Origin: Eurosta solidaginis
Lineage: Eukaryota > Arthropoda > Insecta > Diptera > Tephritidae
DNA: 64,000 nucleotides
Assembly (NCBI RefSeq): GCF_040869045.1
Contig: NW_027137008.1
Span: forward strand, 248,001-312,000
Direction: 5' to 3'
Part shown: positions 47,733-61,598 of the stretch, in pieces
Layout: every line of letters begins with the position of its first letter
Numbering within the stretch: the stretch's first letter is position 1
The notes under the pieces: generated by a model
Database searches by the model: none
Told to the model about the DNA's origin: nothing
What the model saw: only the letters and a program-made list of their open reading frames with translations
Made by a program: the position numbers and the translations under genes

Positions 47733-49960
47733 AGACAGTTATTAAAACTGTTTAGAGGTTGTCAAACGATGTTTCTCGTTGTATATCCTTTAATTCTAGA
47801 GTTAAATTGATAAATAACGTGTACGAATTTGTTTAACGCATTTGTTTTGGTTACTCGACGTCTCCGGTCTCGTGCAGCCTACATATTGCGTTTTTTTTCT
47901 AAGGTGCTTACCGGGCTAAAGGTTAGCATGCTTAAAATACGTAAGTTGTTTTATTCAACAAATTTTTGTAGATAACTCAGCAGTTGTTTGCATCAGAGCT
48001 ACAATTTTTGAGATAGTTATTAAAACTGTTTAAAGGTTGTCAAACGTTGTTTTTCGTTGTATATCCTTTAATTCTAGAGTTAAATTGATAAATAGCGTGT
48101 ACGAATTTGTTTAACGCATTTGTTTTGGTTACTCGACGTCTCCGTTCTCGTGTAGCCTACATATTGCGTTTTTTTTTAATTTGCTTACCGGGCTAAAGGT
48201 TAGCATGCTTAAAATACGTAAGTCGTTTTGTTCAACAAATTTGAGTAGATAACTCAGCAGTTGTTTGCATCAGAGCGACAATTTTTGAGATAGTTATTAA
48301 AACTGTTTAAAGGTTGTCAAACGTTGTTTCTCGTTGTATATCCTTTAATTCTAGAGTTAAATTGATAAATAACGTGTACGAATTTGTTTAACGCATTTGT
48401 TTTGGTTACTCGACGTCTCCGTTCTCGTGTAGCCTACATATTGCGTTTTTTTTTTTTCTAATTTGCTTACCGGGCTAAAGGTTAGCATGCTTAAAATACA
48501 TAAGTCGTTTTGTTCAACAAATTTAAGTAGATAACTCATCAGTTGTTTGCATCAGAGCGACAATTTTTGAGATAGTTATTAAAACTGTTTAAAGGTTGTC
48601 AAACGTTGTTTCTCGTTGTATATCCTTTAATTCTAGAGTTAAATTGATAAATAACGTGTACGAATTTGTTTAACGCATTTGTTTTGGTTACTCGACGACT
48701 CCGTTCTCGTGTAGCCTACATATTGCGTTTTTTTTTTTTAATTTGCTTACCGGGCTAAAGGTTAGCATGCTTAAAATACGTAAGTCGTTTTGTTCAACAA
48801 ATTTGAGTAGATAACTCATCAGTTGTTTGCATCAGAGCGACAATTTTTGAGATAGTTATTAAAACTGTTTAAAGGTTGTCAAACGTTGTTTCTCGTTGTA
48901 TATCCTTTAATTCTAGAGTTAAATTGATAAATAACGTGTACGAATTTGTTTAACGCATTTGTTTTGGTTACTCGACGGCTCCGTTCTCGTGTAGCCTACA
49001 TATTGCGTTTTTTTTTAATTTGCTTGACGGGATAAAGGTTAGCATGTTTAAAATACGTAAGTCGTTTTGTTCAACAAATTTAAGTAGATAACTCATCAGT
49101 TGTTTGCATCAGAGCGACAATTTTTGAGATAGTTATTAAAACTGTTTAAAGGTTGTCAAACGTTGTTTCTCGTTGTATATCCTTTAATTCTAGAGTTAAA
49201 TTGATAAATAACGTTTACGAATTTGTTTAACGCATTTGTTTTGGTTACTCGACGGCTCAGTTCTCGTGTAGCCTACATATTGCGTTTTTTTTTAATTTGC
49301 TTACCGGGCTAAAGGTTAGCATGCTTAAAATACGTAAGTCGTTTTGTTCAACAAATTTGAGTAGATGACTCATCAGTTGTTTGCATCAGAGCGACAATTT
49401 TTGAGATAGTTATTAAAACTGTTTAAAGGTTGTCAAACGTTGTTTCTCGTTGTATATCCTTTAATTCTAGAGTTAAATTGATAAATAACGTGTACGAATT
49501 TGTTTAACGCATTTGTTTTGGTTACTCGACGTCTCCGTTCTCGTGTAGCCTACATATTGCGTTTTTTTTTAATTTGCTTACCGGGCTAAAGGTTAGCATG
49601 CTTAAAATACGTAAGTCGTTTTGTTCAACAAATTTGAGTAGATAACTCATCAGTTGTTTGCATCAGAGCGACAATTTTTGAGATAGTTATTAAAACTGTT
49701 TAAAGGATGTCAAACGTTGTTTCTCGTTGTATATCCTTTAATTCTAGAGTTTAATTGATAAATAACGTGTACGAATTTGTTTAACGCATTTGTTTTGGTT
49801 ACTCGACGTCTCCGTTCTCGTGTAGCCTACATATTGCGTTTTGTTTTTTAATTTGCTTACCGGGCTAAAGGTTAGCATGCTTAAAATACGTAAGTCGTTT
49901 TGTTCAACAAAGTTAAGTAGATAACTCATCAGTTGTTTGCATCAGAGCGACAATTTTTGA
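47733..49960 (+). repeat. HOR-4 copy 1 (8 monomers)
   Basis: Bounded by the rare mark GAGACAGTT (gacagtt at 47733 and 49961) and containing CTAAGGTGCTTACC (aaggtgctta at 47901). Its length of 2,228 bp equals eight monomers, two fewer than the later copies. It contains GATGACTCATC (about 49366). It lacks the CAGACGAC deletion mark of the following copies. Confidence 0.82.
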
Positions 49961-52739
49961 GACAGTTATTAAAATTGTTTAAAGGTTGTCAAACGATGTT
50001 TCTCGTTGTATATCCTTTAATTCTAGAGTTAAATTGATAAATAACGTGTACGAATTTGTTTAACGCATTTGTTTTGGTTACTCGACGTCTCCGTTCTCGT
50101 GTAGCCTACATATTGCGTTTTTTTTCTAAGGTGCTTACCGGGCTAAAGGTTAGCATGCTTAAAATACGTAAGTTGTTTTGTTCAACAAATTTTAGTAGAT
50201 AACTCAGCAGTTGTTTGCATCATAGCGACAATTTTTGAGATAGTTATTAAAACTGTTTAAAGGTTGTCAAACGTTGTTTCTCGTTGTATATCCTTTAATT
50301 CTAGAGTTAAATTGATAAATAACGTGTACGAATTTGTTTAACGCATTTGTTTTGGTTACTCGACGTCTCCGTTCTCGTGTAGCCTACATATTGCGTTTTT
50401 TTTAATTTGCTTACCGGGCTAAAGGTTAGCATGCTTAAAATACGTAAGTCGTTTTGTTCAACAAATTTGAGTAGATAACTCAGCAGTTGTTTGCATCAGA
50501 GCGACAATTTTTGAGATAGTTATTAAAACTGTTTAAAGGTTGTCAAACGTTGTTTCTCGTTGTATATCCTTTAATTCTAGAGTTAAATTGATAAATAACG
50601 TGTACGAATTTGTTTAACGCATTTGTTTTGGTTACTCGACGTCTCCGTTCTCGTGTAGCCTACATATTGCGTTTTTTTTTCTAATTTGCTTACCGGGCTA
50701 AAGGTTAGCATGCTTAAAATACGTAAGTCGTTTTGTTCAACAAATTTAAGTAGATAACTCATCCGTTGTTTGCATCAGACGACAATTTTTGAGATAGTTA
50801 TTAAAACTGTTTAAAGGTTGTCAAACGTTGTTTCTCGTTGTATATCCTTTAATTCTAGAGTTAAATTGATAAATAACGTGTACGAATTTGTTTAACGCAT
50901 TTGTTTTGGTTACTCGACGGCTCCGTTCTCGTGTAGCCTACATATTGCGTTTTTTTTTTTAATTTGCTTACCGGGCTAAAGGTTAGCATGCTTAAAATAC
51001 GTAAGTCGTTTTGTTCAACAAATTTGAGTAGATAACTCATCAGTTGTTTGCATCAGAGCGACAATTTTTGAGATAGTTATTAAAACTGTTTAAAGGTTGT
51101 CAAACGTTGTTTCTCGTTGTATATCCTTTAATTCTAGAGTTAAATTGATAAATAACGTGTACGAATTTGTTTAACACATTTGTTTTGGTTACTCGACGGC
51201 TCCGTTCTCGTGTAGCCTACATATTGCGTTTTTTTTTTAATTTGCTTACCGGGATAAAGGTTAGCATGCTTAAAATACGTAAGTCGTTTTGTTCAACAAA
51301 TTTAAGTAGATAACTCATCAGTTGTTGGCATCAGAGCGACAATTTTTGAGATAGTTATTAAAACTGTTTAAAGGTTGTCAAACGTTGTTTCTCGTTGTAT
51401 ATCCTTTAATTCTAGAGTTAAATTGATAAATAACGTGTACGAATTTGTTTAACGCATTTGTTTTGGTTACTCGACGTCTCCGTTCTCGTGTAGCCTACAT
51501 ATTGCGTTTTTTTTTAATTTGCTTACCGGGCTAAAGGTTAGCATGCTTAAAATACGTAAGTCGTTTTGTTCAACAAATTTAAGTAGATAACTCCTCAGTT
51601 GTTTGCATCAGAGCGACAATTTTTGAGATAGTTATTAAAACTGTTTAAAGGTTGTCAAACGTTGTTTCTCGTTGTATATCCTTTAATTCTAGAGTTAAAT
51701 TGATAAATAACGTGTACGAATTTGTTTAACGCATTTGTTTTGGTTACTCGACGTCTCCGTTCTCGTGTAGCCTACATATTGCGTTTTTTTTTTTTAATTT
51801 GCTTACCGGGCTAAAGGTTAGCATGCTTAAAATACGTAAGTCGTTTTGTTCAACAAATTTGAGTAGATAACTCATCAGTTGTTTGCATCAGAGCGACAAT
51901 TTTTGAGATAGTTATTAAAACTGTTTAAAGGTTGTCAAACGTTGTTTCTCGTTGTATATCCTTTAATTCTAGAGTTAAATTGATAAATAACGTGTACGAA
52001 TTTGTTTAACGCATTTGTTTTGGTTACTCGACGTCTCCGTTCTCGTGTAGCCTACATATTGCGTTTTTTTTAATTTGCTTACCGGGCTAAAGGTTAGCAT
52101 GCTTAAAATACGTAAGTCGTTTTGTTCAACAAATTTGAGTAGATAACTCATCAGTTGTTTGCATCAGAGCGACAATTTTTGAGATAGTTATTAAAACTGT
52201 TTAAAGGTTGTCAAACGTTGTTTCTCGTTGTATATCCTTTAATTCTAGAGTTAAATTGATAAATAACGTGTACGAATTTGTTTAACGCATTTGTTTTGGT
52301 TACTCGACGGCTCCGTTCTCGTGTAGCCTACATATTGCGTTTTTTTTTTAATTTGCTTACCGGGCTAAAGGTTAGCATGCTTAAAATACGTAAGTCGTTT
52401 TGTTCAACAAATTTAAGTAGATAACTCATCAGTTGTTTGCATCAGAGCGACAATTTTTGAGATAGTTATTAAAACTGTTTAAAAGTTGTCAAACGTTGTT
52501 TCTCGTTGTATATCCTTTAATTCTAGAGTTAAATTGATAAATAACGTGTACGAATTTGTTTAACGCATTTGTTTTGGTTACTCGACGTCTCCGTTCTCGT
52601 GTAGCCTACATATTGCGTTTTTTTTTTTAATTTGCTTACCGGGCTAAAGGTTAGCATGCTTAAAATACGTAAGTCGTTTTGTTCAACAAATTTAAGTAGA
52701 TAACTCATCAGTTGTTTGCATCAGAGCGACAATTTTTGA
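49961..52739 (+). repeat. HOR-4 copy 2 (10 monomers)
   Basis: Runs from GAGACAGTT (49961) to the next one at 52740, 2,779 bp or ten monomers. It contains CTAAGGTGCTTACC (50128), TTTTAGTAGATAAC, and a one-base loss giving CAGACGAC (about 50778). The order of marks matches copy 3. Confidence 0.85.
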
Positions 52740-55501
52740 GACAGTTATTAAAACTGTTTAAAGGTTGTCAAACGATGTTTCTCGTTGTATATCCTTTAAT
52801 TCTAGAGTTAAATTGATAAATAACGTGTACGAATTTGTTTAACGCATTTGTTTTGGTTACTCGACGTCTCCGTTCTCGTGTAGCCTACATATTGCGTTTT
52901 TTTTCTAAGGTGCTTACCGGGCTAATGGTTAGCATGCTTAAAATACGTAAGTTGTTTTGTTCAACAAATTTTAGTAGATAACTCAGCAGTTGTTTGCATC
53001 AGAGCGACAATTTTTGAGATAGTTATTAAAACTGTTTAAAGGTTGTCAAATGTTGTTTCTCGTTGTATATCCTTTAATTCTAGAGTTAAATTGATAAATA
53101 ACGTGTACGAATTTGTTTAACGCATTTGTTTTGGTTACTCGACGTCTCCGTTCTCGTGTAGCCTACATATTGCGTTTTTTTTTAATTTGCTTACCGGGCT
53201 AAAGGTTAGCATGCTTAAAATACGTAAGTCGTTTTGTTCAACAAATTTGAGTAGATAACTCAGCAGTTGTTTGCATCAGAGCGACAATTTTTGAGATAGT
53301 TATTAAAACTGTTTAAAGGTTGTCAAACGTTGTTTCTCGTTGTATATCCTTTAATTCTAGAGTTAAATTGATAAATAACGTGTACGAATTTGTTTAACGC
53401 ATTTGTTTTGGTTACTCGACGTCTCCGTTCTCGTGTAGCCTACATATTGCGTTTTTTTTTTCTAATTTGCTTACCGGGCTAAAGGTTAGCATGCTTAAAA
53501 TACGTAAGTCGTTTTGTTCAACAAATTTAAGTAGATAACTCATCAGTTGTTTGCATCAGACGACAATTTTTGAGATAGTTATTAAAACTGTTTAAAGGTT
53601 GTCAAACGTTGTTTCTCGTTGTATATCCTTTAATTCTAGAGTTAAATTGATAAATAACGTGTACGAATTTGTTTAACGCATTTGTTTTGGTTACTCGACG
53701 GCTCCGTTCTCGTGTAGCCTACATATTGCGTTTTTTTTTTATTTGCTTACCGGGCTAAAGGTTAGCATGCTTAAAATACGTAAGTCATTTGAGTAGATAA
53801 CTCATCAGTTGTTTGCATCAGAGCGACAATTTTTGAGATAGTTATTAAAACTGTTTAAAGGTTGTCAAACGTTGTTTCTCGTTGTATATCCTTTAATTCT
53901 AGAGTTAAATTGATAAATAACGTGTACGAATTTGTTTAACGCATTTGTTTTGGTTACTCGACGGCTCCGTTCTCGTGTAGCCTACATATTGCGTTTTTTT
54001 TTAATTTGCTTACCGGGCTAAAGGTTAGCATGCTTAAAATACGTAAGTCGTTTTGTTCAACAAATTTGAGTAGATGACTCATCAGTTGTTTGCATCAGAG
54101 CGACAATTTTTGAGATAGTTATTAAAACTGTTTAAAGGTTGTCAAACGTTGTTTCTCGTTGTATATCCTTTAATTCTAGAATTAAATTGATAAATAACGT
54201 GTACGAATTTGTTTAACGCATTTGTTTTGGTTACTCGACGTCTCCGTTCTCGTGTAGCCTACATATTGCGTTTTTTTTTTAATTTGCTTACCAGGCTAAA
54301 GGTTAGCATGCTTAAAATACGTAAGTCGTTTTGTTCAACAAATTTAAGTAGATAACTCCTCAGTTGTTTGCATCAGAGCGACAATTTTTGAGATAGTTAT
54401 TAAAACTGTTTAAAGGTTGTCAAACGTTGTTTCTCGTTGTATATCCTTTAATTCTAGAGTTAAATTTATAAATAACGTGTACGAATTTGTTTAACGCATT
54501 TGTTTTGGTTACTCGACGACTCCGTTCTCGTGTAGCCTACATATTGCGTTTTTTTTTTAATTTGCTTACCGGGCTAAAGGTTAGCATGCTTAAAATACGT
54601 AAGTCGTTTTGTTCAACAAATTTGAGTAGATAACTCATCAGTTGTTTGCATCAGAGCGACAATTTTTGAGATAGTTATTAAAACTGTTTAAAGGTTTTCA
54701 AACGTTGTTTCTCGTTGTATATCCTTTAATTCTAGAGTTAAATTGATAAATAACGTGTACGAATTTGTTTAACGCATTTGTTTTGGTTACTCGACGTCTC
54801 CGTTCTCGTGTAGCCTACATATTGCGTTTTTTTTAAATTTGCTTACCGGGCTAAAGGTTAGCATGCTTAAAATACGTAAGTCGTTTTGTTCAACAAATTT
54901 GAGTAGATAACTCATCAGTTGTTTGCATCAGAGCGACAATTTTTGAGATAGTTATTAAAACTGTTTAAAGGTTGTCAAACGTTGTTTCTCGTTGTATATC
55001 CTTTAATTCTAGAGTTAAATTGATAAATAACGTGTACGAATTTGTTTAACGCATTTGTTTTGGTTACTCGACGGCTCCGTTCTCGTGTAGCCTACATATT
55101 GCGTTTTTTTTAATTTGCTTACCGGGCTAAAGGTTAGCATGCTTAAAATACGTAAGTCGTTTTGTTCAACAAATTTAAGTAGATAACTCATCAGTTGTTT
55201 GCATCAGAGCGACAATTTTTGAGATAGTTATTAAAACTGTTTAAAGGTTGTCAAACGTTGTTTCTCGTTGTATATCCTTTAATTCTAGAGTTAAATTGAT
55301 AAATAACGTGTACGAATTTGTTTAACGCATTTGTTTTGGTTACTCGACGTCTCCGTTCTCGTGTAGCCTACATATTGCGTTTTTTTTTTTAATTTGCTTA
55401 CCGGGCTAAAGGTTAGCATGCTTAAAATACGTAAGTCGTTTTGTTCAACAAATTTAAGTAGATAACTCATCAGTTGTTTGCATCAGAGCGACAATTTTTG
55501 A
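52740..55501 (+). repeat. HOR-4 copy 3 (10 monomers)
   Basis: Same order of marks: GGTGCTTACC (52907) and CAGACGAC (about 53558). 2,762 bp, shorter by a 14-bp loss near 53789 (GTAAGTCATTTGAG). Contains GATGACTCATC near 54074. Confidence 0.85.
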
Positions 55502-57880
55502 GACAGTTATTAAAACTGTTTAAAGGTTGTCAAACGATGTTTCTCGTTGTATATCCTTTAATTCTAGAGTTAAATTGATAAATAACGTGTACGAATTTGT
55601 TTAACGCATTTGTTTTGGTTACTCGACGTCTCCGTTCTCGTGTAGCCTACATATTGCGTTTTTTTTCTAAGGTGCTTACCGGGCTAAAGGTTAGCATGCT
55701 TAAAATACGTAAGTTGTTTTGTTCAACAAATTTTAGTAGATAACTCAGCAGTTGTTTGCATCAGAGCGACAATTTTTGAGATAGTTATTAAAACTGTTTA
55801 AAGGTTGTCAAACGTTGTTTCTCGTTGTATATCCTTTAATTCTAGAGTTAAATTGATAAATAACGTGTACGAATTTGTTTAAGGCATTTGTTTTGGTTAC
55901 TCGACGTCTCCGTTCTCGTGTAGCCTACATATTGCGTTTTTTTTTAATTTGCTTACCGGGCTAAAGGTTAGCATGCTTAAAATACGTAAGTCGTTTTGTT
56001 CAACAAATTTGAGTAGATAACTCAACAGTTGTTTGCATCAGAGCGACAATTTTTGAGATAGTTATTAAAACTGTTTAAAGGTTGTCAAACGTTGTTTCTC
56101 GTTGTATATCCTTTAATTCTAGAGTTAAATTGATAAATAACGTGTACGAATTTGTTTAACGCATTTGTTTTGGTTACTCGACGTCTCCGTTCTCGTGTAG
56201 CCTACATATTGCGTTTTTTTTTTCTAATTTGCTTACCGGGCTAAAGGTTAGCATGCTTAAAATACGTAAGTCGTTTTGTTCAACAAATTTAAGTAGATAA
56301 CTCATCAGTTGTTTGCATCAGACGACAATTTTTGAGATAGTTATTAAAACTGTTTAAAGGTTGTCAAACGTTGTTTCTCGTTGTATATCCTTTAATTCTA
56401 GAGTTAAATTGATAAATAACGTGTACGAATTTGTTTAACGCATTTGTTTTGGTTACTCGACGGCTCCGTTCTCGTGTAGCCTACATATTGTGTTTTTTTT
56501 TAATTTGCTTACCGGGCTAAAGGTTAGCATGCTTAAAATACGTAAGTCGTTTTGTTCAACAAATTTGAGTAGATAACTCATCAGTTGTTTGCATCAGAGC
56601 GACAATTTTTGAGATAGTTATTAAAACTGTTTAAAGGTTGTCAAACGTTGTTTCTCGTTGTATATCCCTTAATTCTAGAGTTAAATTGATAAATAACGTG
56701 TACGAATTTGTTTAACGCATTTGTTTTGGTTACTCGACGTCTCCGTTCTCGTGTAGCCTACATATTGCGTTTTTTTTTTCTAATTTGCTTACCGGGCTAA
56801 AGGTTAGCATGCTTAAAATACGTAAGTCGTTTTGTTCAACAAATTTAAGTAGATAACTCATCAGTTGTTTGCATCAGACGACAATTTTTGAGATAGTTAT
56901 TAAAACTGTTTAAAGGTTGTCAAACGTTGTTTCTCGTTGTATATCCTTTAATTCTAGAGTTAAATTGATAAATAACGTGTACGAATTTGTTTAACGCATT
57001 TGTTTTGGTTACTCGACGGCTCCGTTCTCGTGTAGCCTACATATTGCGTTTTTTTTTTAATTTGCTTACCGGGATAAAAGTTAGCATGCTTAAAATACGT
57101 AAGTCGTTTTGTTCAACAAATTTAAGAAGATAACTCATCAGTTGTTTGCATCAGAGCGACAATTTTTGAGATAGTTATTAAAAAAGTTTAAAGGTTGTCA
57201 AACGTTGTTTCTCGTGTATATCCTTTAATTCTAGAGTTAAATTCATAAATAACGTGTACGAATTTGTTTAACGCATTTGTTTTGGTTACTCGACGGCTCA
57301 GTTCTCGTGTAGCCTACATATTGCGTTTTTTTTTTAATTTGCTTACCGGGCTAAATGTTAGCATGCTTAAAATACGTAAGTCGTTTTGTTCAACAAATTT
57401 GAGTAGATGACTCATCAGTTGTTTGCATCAGAGCGACAATTTTTGAGATAGTTATTAAAACTGTTTAAAGGTTGTCAAACGTTGTTTCTCGTTGTATATC
57501 CTTTAATTCTAGAGTTAAATTGATAAATAACGTGTACGAATTTGTTTAACGAATTTGTTTTGGTTACTCGACGTCTCCGTTCTCGTGTAGCCTACATATT
57601 GCGTTTTTTTTTTAATTTGCTTACCGGGCTAAAGGTTAGCATGCTTAAGATACGTAAGTCGTTTTGTTCAACAAATTTAAGTAGATAACTCCTCAGTTGT
57701 TTGCATCAGAGCGACAATTTTTGAGATAGTTATTAAAACTGTTTAAAGGTTGTCAAACGTTGTTTCTCGTTGTATATCCTTTAATTCTAGAGTTAAATTG
57801 ATAAATAACGTGTACGAATTTGTTTAACGCATTTGTTTTGGTTACTCGACGTCTCCGTTCTCGTGTAGCCTACATATTGC
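55502..57880 (+). repeat. HOR-4 copy 4 (incomplete)
   Basis: Starts with GAGACAGTT (55502) and GGTGCTTACC (55669). The CAGACGAC monomer occurs twice, 558 bp apart (about 56321 and 56878), pointing to a two-monomer duplication inside the copy. The pattern ends at the truncated monomer near 57885. Confidence 0.8.
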
Positions 57881-57900
57881 GTTTTAACTGTTTAAAGGTT
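57875..57900 (+). repeat. Fused, truncated monomer (~130 bp lost)
   Basis: TATTGCGTTTT is joined to AACTGTTTAAAGG, removing most of the T-run and the CCGGGCTAAAGG, AGCATGCT and GAGCGACAATT blocks. It marks the right end of HOR-4. Confidence 0.87.
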
Positions 57901-60900
57901 GTCAAACGTTGTTTCTCGTTGTATATCCTTTAATTCTAGAGTTAAATTGATAAATAACGTGTACGAATTTGTTTAACGCATTTGTTTTGGTTACTCGACG
58001 TCTCCGTTCTCGTGTAGCCTACATATTGCGTTTTTTTTTTAATTTGCTTACCGGGCTAAAGGTTAGCATGCTTAAAATACGTAAGTCGTTTTGTTCAACA
58101 AATTTAAGTAGATAACTCATCAGTTGTTTGCATCAGAGCGACAATTTTTGAAATAGTTATTAAAACTGTTTAAAGGTTGTCAAACGTTGTTTCTCGTTGT
58201 ATAACCTTTAATTCTAGAGTTAAATTGATAAATAACGAGTACGAATTTGTTTAACGCATTTGTTTTGGTTACTCGACGGCTCCGTTCTCGTGTAGCCTAC
58301 ATATTGCGTTTATTTTTAATTTGCTTACCGGGCTAAAAGTTAGCATGCTTAAAATACGTAAGTCGTTTTGTTCAACAAATTTAAGTAGATAACTCATCAG
58401 TTGTTTGCATCAGAGCGACAATTTTTGATATAGTTATTAAAACTGTTTAAAGGTTGTCAAACGTTGTTTCTCGTTGTATATCCTTTAATTCTAGAGTTAA
58501 ATTGATAAATAAGGTGTACGAATTTGTTTAACGCATTTGTTTTGGTTACTCGACGTCTCCGTTCTCGTGTAGCCTACATATTGCGTTTTTTTTTTTTAAT
58601 TTGCTCACCGGGCTAAAGGTTAGCATGCTTAAAATACGTAAGTTGTTTTGTTCAACAAATTTAAGTAGATAACTCATCAGTTGTTTTCATCAGAGCGACA
58701 ATTTTTGAGATAGTTATTAAAACTGTTTAAAGGTTGTCAAACGTTGTTTCTCGTTGTATAACCTTTAATTCTAGAGTTAAATTGATAAATAACGAGTACG
58801 AATTTGTTTAACGCATTTGTTTTGGTTACTCGACGGCTCCGTTCTCGTGTAGCCTACATATTGCGTTTATTTTTAATTTGCTTACCGGGCTAAAAGTTAG
58901 CATTCTTAAAATACGTAAGTCGTTTTGTTCAACAAATTTAAGAAGATAACTCATCAGTTGTTTGCATCAGAGCGACAATTTTTGAGATAGTTATTAAAAC
59001 TGTTTAAAGGTTGTAAAACGTTGTTTCTCGTTGTATATCTTTTAATTCTAGAGTTAAATTGATAAATAACGTGTACGAATTTGTTTAACGCATTTGTTTT
59101 GGTTACTCGACGGCTCCGTTCTCATGTAGCCTACATATTGCGTTTTTTTTTTAATTTGCTTACCGGGCTAAAGGTTAGCATGCTTAAAATACGTAAGTCG
59201 TTTTGGTCAACAAATTTAAGTAGATAACTCATCAGTTGTTTGCATCAGAGCGACAATTTTTGAGATAGTTATTAAAACTGTTTAAAGGTTGTCAAACGTT
59301 GTTTCTCGTTGTATATCCTTTAATTCTAGAGTTAAATTGATAAATAACGTGTACGAATTTGTTTAGCGCATTTGTTTTGGTTACTCGACGTCTCCGTTCT
59401 CGTGTAGCCTACATATTGCGTTTTTTTTTTAATTTGCTTACCGGGCTAAAGGTTAGCATGCTTAAAATACGTAAGTCGTTTTGTTCAACATATTTGAGTA
59501 GATAACTCAGCAGTTGTTTGCATCAGAGCGACAATTTTTGAGATAGTTATTAAAACTGTTTAAAGGTTGTCAAACGTTGTTTCTCTTTGTATATCCTTTA
59601 GTTCTAGAGTTAAATTGATAAATAACGTGTACGAATTTGTTTAACGCATTTGTTTTGGTTACTCGACGGCTCCGTTCTCGTGTAGCCTACATATTGCGTT
59701 TTTTTTTTAATTTGCTTACCGGGCTAAAGGTTAGCATGCTTAAAATACGTAAGTCGTTTTGTTCAACATATTTGAGTAGATAACTCAGCAGTTGTTTGCA
59801 TCAGAGCGACAATTTTTGAGATAGTTATTAAAACTGTTTAAAGGTTGTCAAACGTTGTTTCTCGTTGTATATCCTTTAATTCTAGAGTTAAATTGATAAA
59901 TAACGTGTACGAATTTGTTTAACGCATTTGTTTTGGTTACTCGGCGCCTCCGTTCTCGTGTAGCCTACATATTGCGTTTTTTTTTTTAATTTGCTTACCG
60001 GGCTAAAGGTTAGCATGCTTAAAATACGTAAGTCGTTTTGTTCAACAAATTTAAGTAGATAACTCATCAGTTGTTTGCATGAGAGCGACAATTTTTGAGA
60101 TAGTTATTAAAACTGTTTAAAGGTTGTCAAACGTTGTTTCTCGTTGTATATCCTTTAATTCTAGAGTTAAATTGATAAATAACGTGTACGAATTTGTTTA
60201 ACGCATTTGTTTTGGTTACTCGACGTCTCCGTTCTCGTGTAGCCTACATATTGCGTTTTTTTTTTTTTTAATTTGCTTACCGGGCTAAAGGTTAGCATGC
60301 TTAAAATACGTAAGTCGTTTTGTTCAACAAATTTAAGTAGATAACTCATCAGTTGTTTGCATCAGAGCGACAATTTTTGAGATAGTTATTAAAACTGTTT
60401 AAAGGTTGTCAAACGTTGTTTCTCGTTGTATATATTTTAATTCTAGAGTTAAATTGATAAATAACGTGTACGAATTTGTTTAACGCATTTGTTTTGGTTA
60501 CTCGACGTCTCCGTTCTCGTGTAGCCTACATATTGCGTTTTTTTTTTAATTTGCTTACTGGGCTAAAGGTTAGCATGCTTAAAATACGTAAGTCGTTTTG
60601 TTCAACAAATTTAAGTAGATAACTCATCAGTTGTTTGCATCAGAGCGACAATTTTTGAGATAGTTATTAAAACTGTTTAAAGGTTGTCAAACGTTGTTTC
60701 TCGTTGTATATCCTTTAATTCTAGAGTTAAATTGATAAATAACGTGTACGAATTTGTTTAACGCATTTGTTTTGGTTACTCGACGTCTCCGTTCTCGTGT
60801 AGCCTACATATTGCGTTTTTTTTTTAATTTGCTTACCGGGCTAAAGGTTAGCATGCTTAAAATACGTAAGTCGGTTTGTTCAACAAATTTAAGTAGATAA

Positions 60901-61598
60901 CTCATCAGTTGTTTGCATCAGAGCGACAATTTTTGAGATAGTTATTAAAACTGTTTAAAGGTTGTCAAACGTTGTTTCTCGTTGTATATCCTTTAATTCT
61001 AGAGTTAAATTGATAAATAACGTGTACGAATTTGTTTAACGCATTTATTTTGGTTACGCGACGTCTCCGTTCTTGTGTAGCCTACATATTGCGTTTTTTT
61101 TTTTTAATTTGCTTACCGGGCTAAAGGTTAGCATGCTTAAAATACGTAAGTCGTTTTGTTCAACAAATTTAAGTAGATAACTCATTAGTTGTTTGCATCA
61201 GAGCGACAATTTTTGAGATAGTTATTAAAACTGTTTAAAGGTTGTCAAACGTTGTTTCTCGTTGTATATCCTTTAATTCTAGAGTTAAATGGATAAATAA
61301 CGTGTACGAATTTGTTTAACGCATTTGTTTTGGTTACTCGAAGTCTCCGTTCTCGTGTAGCCTACATATTGCGTTTTTTTTTTTAATTTGCTTACCGGGC
61401 TAAAGGTTAGCATGCTTAAAATACGTAAGTCGTTTTGTTCAACAAATTTAAGTAGATAACTCATCAGTTGTTTGCATCAGAGCGACAATTTTTGAGATAG
61501 TTATTAAAACTGTTTAAAGGTTGTCAAACGTTGTTTCTCGTTGTATATCCTTTAATTCTAGAGTTTAATTGATAAATAACGTGTACGAATTTGTTTAA
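57901..61598 (+). repeat. Satellite stretch up to the inversion
   Basis: About 13 monomers, rather uniform, mostly CTCATCAG with CTGTTT and CGTTG. One two-monomer duplication is visible: GTATAACCTTTAATTC, AACGAGTACG, GCGTTTATTTTTAATT and CTAAAAGTTAGC recur 557 bp apart (near 58200 and 58757). No insert and no gene. The last forward monomer stops at TTTGTTTAA (61598). Confidence 0.85.

Larger units (their letters stand above)
1..61598 (+). repeat. 278-bp satellite array, forward orientation
   Basis: Head-to-tail tandem repeat; successive copies of the landmark TAACGCATTTG lie 278 bp apart (623, 901, 1179, 1457). Landmarks in monomer order: TAACGCATTTG, CTCGACGTCTCC, GTAGCCTACATATTGCG, a T-run of about 7-15, CTTACCGGGCTAAAGG, the palindrome AGCATGCT, TACGTA, CAGCAG or CATCAG or CCTCAG, GAGCGACAATTTTTGAG, TTTAAAGGTTGTC, a TCTAGA palindrome, and CGTGTACGAATTTG. 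Composition is about 34% G+C by hand count, with about 14 CpG per unit. Monomers are nearly identical, and most length variation comes from the T-run. No coding frame persists across units. This is classic satellite DNA of heterochromatin or a centromere; which of these cannot be told from sequence. I do not recognise the monomer as a named satellite. Confidence 0.98.
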
